Positions 5,702-7,764 of a stretch of 7,764 nt of DNA are shown here, piece by piece. Numbering within the stretch: position 1 is the first letter of the stretch; every line of letters begins with the position of its first letter. This DNA comes from an uncultured Ruminococcus sp. (GTDB lineage Bacteria; Bacillota; Clostridia; Oscillospirales; Ruminococcaceae): assembly GCA_947177345.1 (NCBI GenBank), contig CAMWUB010000056.1, positions 1-7,764 on the forward strand. The letters are read 5' to 3'. The translations under genes were made by a program, and so were the position numbers. The notes beneath the pieces were generated by a model. The model worked only from the letters and a program-made list of their open reading frames with translations, was not told where the DNA came from and ran no database searches.

Positions 5702-6262
5702 TTATTTTTCTAATCCTTTTACATCTGTGAGATTAGCACCAGTAAAAATTGCGTTATCAGTATTTGCACCTGTGAGGTCTGCTCCTGTAAGGTCTGCACC
5801 GGAAAGATTTGCATTGTTCAGATTAGCAATGACGAGGTCTGCATTAGTGAGGTCAGCATTAGTAAAGTCAGCATTAATGAGATTAGCCGAGAATAGTGTT
5901 GCACCGATAATATTAGCATCTCTAAGATTTGCACTGAAGAGGTTTGTACCGGAAAGGTTTGCATTGAAGAGGTCGGCATTGGATAGGTCTGCACCCATAA
6001 GTTTAGCATCGAAGAGATTTGCAGAGTTGAGGTTTGTACCGATTAGTTTAGTACCAGATAGGTTTGCAGTGTCGAGGTCTGCATTTGAGAGGTCTGCACT
6101 TCTGAGGTCTGCACCGCATAAGTTAGCGAAAGAAAGTTTTACTCCGGAAAGGTATGCACCGGTGAGGTCTTCGTTGGATAAGTCTGCATATTCTCCGCCA
6201 TCTTTTTTATCAAGCCACAACTGATGTTTCATTAGAATTTTTTTCAGTTGATTTTCGTTCAT
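5702..6262 (-). CDS. Pentapeptide-repeat protein
   Basis: This is a 186-residue protein. After a 24-residue N-terminal segment (MNENQLKKILMKHQLWL, then DKKDGGE) come about 31 uninterrupted pentads of the A(D/N)LxX type (residues 25-179) and a 7-residue tail. Such arrays fold into a right-handed quadrilateral beta-helix; 31 pentads make nearly eight coils. The N-terminal lead, with KKDGGE running into the first ADLS pentad, is the form common in chromosomal and phage pentapeptide proteins of Firmicutes. Some family members mimic DNA and protect gyrase (Qnr, MfpA), but nothing here shows that function. The middle pentads often have Gly, Ser or Asn at the first position and Ala or Thr at the second. 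The start is supported by AAAGGA ten bases upstream and a promoter at 6298-6326. The gene stands alone and ends against the tRNA terminator. Confidence 0.93.
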   Translation of the reverse strand: MNENQLKKILMKHQLWLDKKDGGEYADLSNEDLTGAYLSGVKLSFANLCGADLRSADLSNADLDTANLSGTKLIGTNLNSANLFDAKLMGADLSNADLFNANLSGTNLFSANLRDANIIGATLFSANLINADFTNADLTNADLVIANLNNANLSGADLTGADLTGANTDNAIFTGANLTDVKGLEK

Positions 6263-6297
6263 TTTTGATAAATCCTTTCAGTTATAAGTATATTTAC

Positions 6298-6326
6298 ATT
6301 ATATCACATTAAAATATAAAATTCAA
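6298..6326 (-). promoter_or_regulatory. Promoter of the pentapeptide-repeat gene
   Basis: On the minus strand, TTGAAT (6321-6326) and TATAAT (6298-6303) are 17 bases apart. The -10 is perfect and the -35 matches four of six. The expected start is about 30 bases before the ATG, leaving room for AAAGGA at 6273-6278. Confidence 0.72.
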
Positions 6327-6334
6327 TACTTTTC

Positions 6335-6371
6335 AATAAAAAACAGAATCCGGAAAATTCACGGATTCTGT
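6335..6371 (-). terminator. Intrinsic terminator of the SCP2-domain gene
   Basis: Arms 6343-6352 and 6362-6371 form a 10-bp perfect stem with a 9-base loop. On the minus strand the stem runs directly into a T-rich tract (TTTTTTATT), 8 bases after the stop codon of the gene to its right. Confidence 0.85.
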
Positions 6372-6379
6372 AATTATAA

Positions 6380-6730
6380 TTATTTTTTGCTTTTTGATTT
6401 CTTCTGAACTTTATTCACAATCTTCTGAAATTCAAGAGCTTTTTCAATACTGCCCTCAACCTTGAGTTTACCTGTCGTGAACGCTGCCACAGGATTAAGA
6501 GAACCATCGCACATTCTTATGAAATCCTTACCGGAAACAATGAAAATACAATCACGGTCATAGTATTCATAGGGTTCAACGTAAACGACACCGTCTTTGA
6601 GTTCGATATAGAAAATGCCTTCACCTTCGCCGACAATGTTTACCTGTACAGCCAGATGACCTTCTAATCCCTCTAAATCGTTTGAGAGAATAAGCTCCTT
6701 TGATTTGCTGAAAATTTCTTCATACGTCAT
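6380..6730 (-). CDS. SCP2 sterol-binding-domain protein
   Basis: This is a 116-residue cytosolic protein that matches one SCP2 domain with almost nothing added. It has an N-terminal helix, beta strands around residues 26-52, and the family's late signature AFTTGKLKVEG (83-93) leading into a final helix; a lysine-rich tail (KKSKSKK) ends it. SCP2 domains bind hydrophobic ligands such as acyl-CoA or lipids in a tunnel; the bacterial ligand is usually unknown, and sterol is unlikely here. The upstream neighbour on the same strand is an acyl-CoA synthetase-like gene, which fits an acyl-chain carrier role. A consensus promoter lies between them, so transcription can be independent. AAAGGTG stands 13 bases before the ATG, a long spacing, but no better in-frame start was found. 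Its terminator is at 6335-6371. Confidence 0.87.
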   Translation of the reverse strand: MTYEEIFSKSKELILSNDLEGLEGHLAVQVNIVGEGEGIFYIELKDGVVYVEPYEYYDRDCIFIVSGKDFIRMCDGSLNPVAAFTTGKLKVEGSIEKALEFQKIVNKVQKKSKSKK

Positions 6731-6765
6731 GAATTTTATACAACACCTTTCATTATAATAGAATA

Positions 6766-6794
6766 ATTATAACACATAATATTGAATCTGTCAA
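6766..6794 (-). promoter_or_regulatory. Perfect consensus promoter of the SCP2-domain gene
   Basis: On the minus strand, TTGACA (6789-6794) and TATAAT (6766-6771) are both perfect and 17 bases apart. The -35 box begins four bases after the ligase stop codon. A second TATAAT at 6752-6757 has no good -35 partner. The leader would be about 29 bases and includes AAAGGTG (6744-6750). Confidence 0.85.
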
Positions 6795-6797
6795 TAA

Positions 6798-7764
6798 TTA
6801 TTTTATGATTCTGCCGTGTTCCGATTGCTGACGCTTTATCTTTTTTGACGGTGTCATATCAAAAGGAACTTCCCTCACTCTCAGACAGCGTACAGCCTTA
6901 GCAGGCGGAACAGTTAAATTTATCTTGTCGACTGTTTCACGGAAAAGTTTTTCAATGACTTCATTTTCCGGATAGAGTTCTTTATTAGGGAATATTTCCG
7001 CACATATAACGCTGTCCTCACTGTATACAAGAATCTGAGTAATATAATCGAGACCGGCGAATTTGTTTTCTATTTCTTCCGGAGATACGTTTTCACCGTT
7101 GGAGAGAATTATTAAATTCTTCTTACGTCCGGTGAGATAAAGTCTGTTGCCGTCAGCGTAACCGAGGTCACCTGTGTGTAACCAGCCGTCCGGTGTGAGA
7201 GCCTCTGCTGTAGCCTGCTCATCTTTGTAGTAGCCTGCCATTACTGACGGGCTTTTTACAACAATTTCGCCGTCAATGGATTTCACCTGACAGCCATTCA
7301 CGATAACACCTACATCGCCTTTACATTCAGTATCGAAACGGTCACCGGTGGAAATTCTCGGTGAGCATTCCGTCATACCGTAACCTTGTGCCATCTGTAT
7401 ACCCATATCAATATATGCTCTCTGGAGTTCCGGACGGAGATAAGCACCACCACTGAAAATTGTTCTCAGTCTGCCACCAAAATATTCGTCAGCGATTTCC
7501 TTTGCAGATTTTTCCGGAAATCTTTCCATAGTGTTCTTTATAGTCTTGTAAAGAGTTTCGGCAATCATAGGCACGAGAAGTACAACATGAGGTTTAAATA
7601 ACTTAAGATTCTGCGGAATCCTCATCATTGAATCGTTGAAACAGAGATTGTTTCCGTAACGTAATGCAAGTAAAATGTCACAGGTAAAGCAATATATATG
7701 ATGTATCGGCAGTACCGACATTATAACATTATCGGGTTCACTTTCATTGTCCTGACACATAGCG
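6798..7764 (-). CDS. AMP-forming acyl-CoA synthetase-like ligase (N-terminus off window)
   Basis: The reading frame is open to the right edge: the codon before Met 7758-7760 is Ala, so that Met is internal. About 321 residues are visible; complete family members are commonly 500-600 and carry a P-loop (S/T-rich, ending in TKG) that must lie outside. Numbered from that Met, adenylate-forming motifs include GYGMTE (126-131), a GEI strand (164-166), GYYKD (176-180), DGWLHTGD (191-198), GRKKN hinge (211-215), NGENVSPEEIE (221-231) and TPSKKIKR (303-310), where Lys307 aligns with the catalytic lysine. The family activates a carboxylic acid as acyl-AMP, usually passing it to CoA. The YGMTE and SNGENVSPEEIE forms are typical of long-chain fatty acyl-CoA synthetases, so a FadD-like role is likely, but the substrate pocket is partly missing. 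No terminator was seen before the SCP2 promoter. Confidence 0.9.
   Translation of the reverse strand, partial: AMCQDNESEPDNVIMSVLPIHHIYCFTCDILLALRYGNNLCFNDSMMRIPQNLKLFKPHVVLLVPMIAETLYKTIKNTMERFPEKSAKEIADEYFGGRLRTIFSGGAYLRPELQRAYIDMGIQMAQGYGMTECSPRISTGDRFDTECKGDVGVIVNGCQVKSIDGEIVVKSPSVMAGYYKDEQATAEALTPDGWLHTGDLGYADGNRLYLTGRKKNLIILSNGENVSPEEIENKFAGLDYITQILVYSEDSVICAEIFPNKELYPENEVIEKLFRETVDKINLTVPPAKAVRCLRVREVPFDMTPSKKIKRQQSEHGRIIK

Noticed and set aside
5740..6180. Periodic GAGGTCTGCA-like repeats resembling a repeat array or CRISPR
   Set aside because: The period is 15 bases with no spacers, fully explained by pentapeptide codons.
5727..6224. Long open frame on the plus strand opposite the pentapeptide gene
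   Set aside because: It is an antisense by-product of the 15-base periodic repeat; its protein is a monotonous Ala/Arg/Ser pattern with no ribosome binding site.
7386..7601. Plus-strand open frame inside the ligase gene
   Set aside because: Antisense to conserved ligase sequence; no ribosome binding site or recognisable protein.

Overview
The window looks like chromosomal DNA from an anaerobic, AT-rich gut or rumen Firmicute of the Ruminococcus type (Oscillospiraceae). The reasons are a secreted protein with a Ruminococcus-style dockerin, AGGTG/AAAGGA ribosome binding sites, and sigma-A promoters built as TTGAC-17-TATAAT. The species is an inference; no marker gene is present.

Layout. Bases 1-3202 (+) hold most of a large secreted protein cut by the left edge: signal peptide, dockerin, then two Cthe_2159-like beta-helix regions with glycine-rich segments. 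It ends in a long hairpin (3217-3257), and a promoter (3263-3291) follows at once. Bases 3310-4646 (+) hold three small, AT-rich, accessory-looking genes: a one-TM protein, a soluble protein resembling the WapI/DUF6228-type immunity family, and a three-TM protein. The first two are probably one operon. Between the second and third lies a decayed copy of the 5' end of a protein kinase gene. Its intact homologue is the next gene (4730-5512), a small soluble Ser/Thr kinase. A tRNA-Pro(CGG) follows (5582-5655), with its own promoter and a strong, probably bidirectional terminator.

The right part is read from the minus strand: a pentapeptide-repeat protein (5702-6262), an SCP2-fold protein (6380-6730), and the C-terminal two thirds of an AMP-forming acyl-CoA synthetase-like enzyme cut by the right edge (6798-7764). 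The first two each have a recognisable promoter. The ligase/SCP2 pair suggests acyl-chain or lipid handling, but the perfect promoter between them shows that the SCP2 gene can be transcribed alone.

How the genes work together: the dockerin protein would be exported and docked onto a cell-surface scaffoldin (cellulosome-like). The small genes and kinase have no demonstrable link to it. The clearest unexplained signal is the duplicated kinase gene start at 4246-4331, where the degraded kinase codons appear to supply the ribosome binding site of the downstream membrane-protein gene. I did not find a complete, clearly novel multi-gene system.
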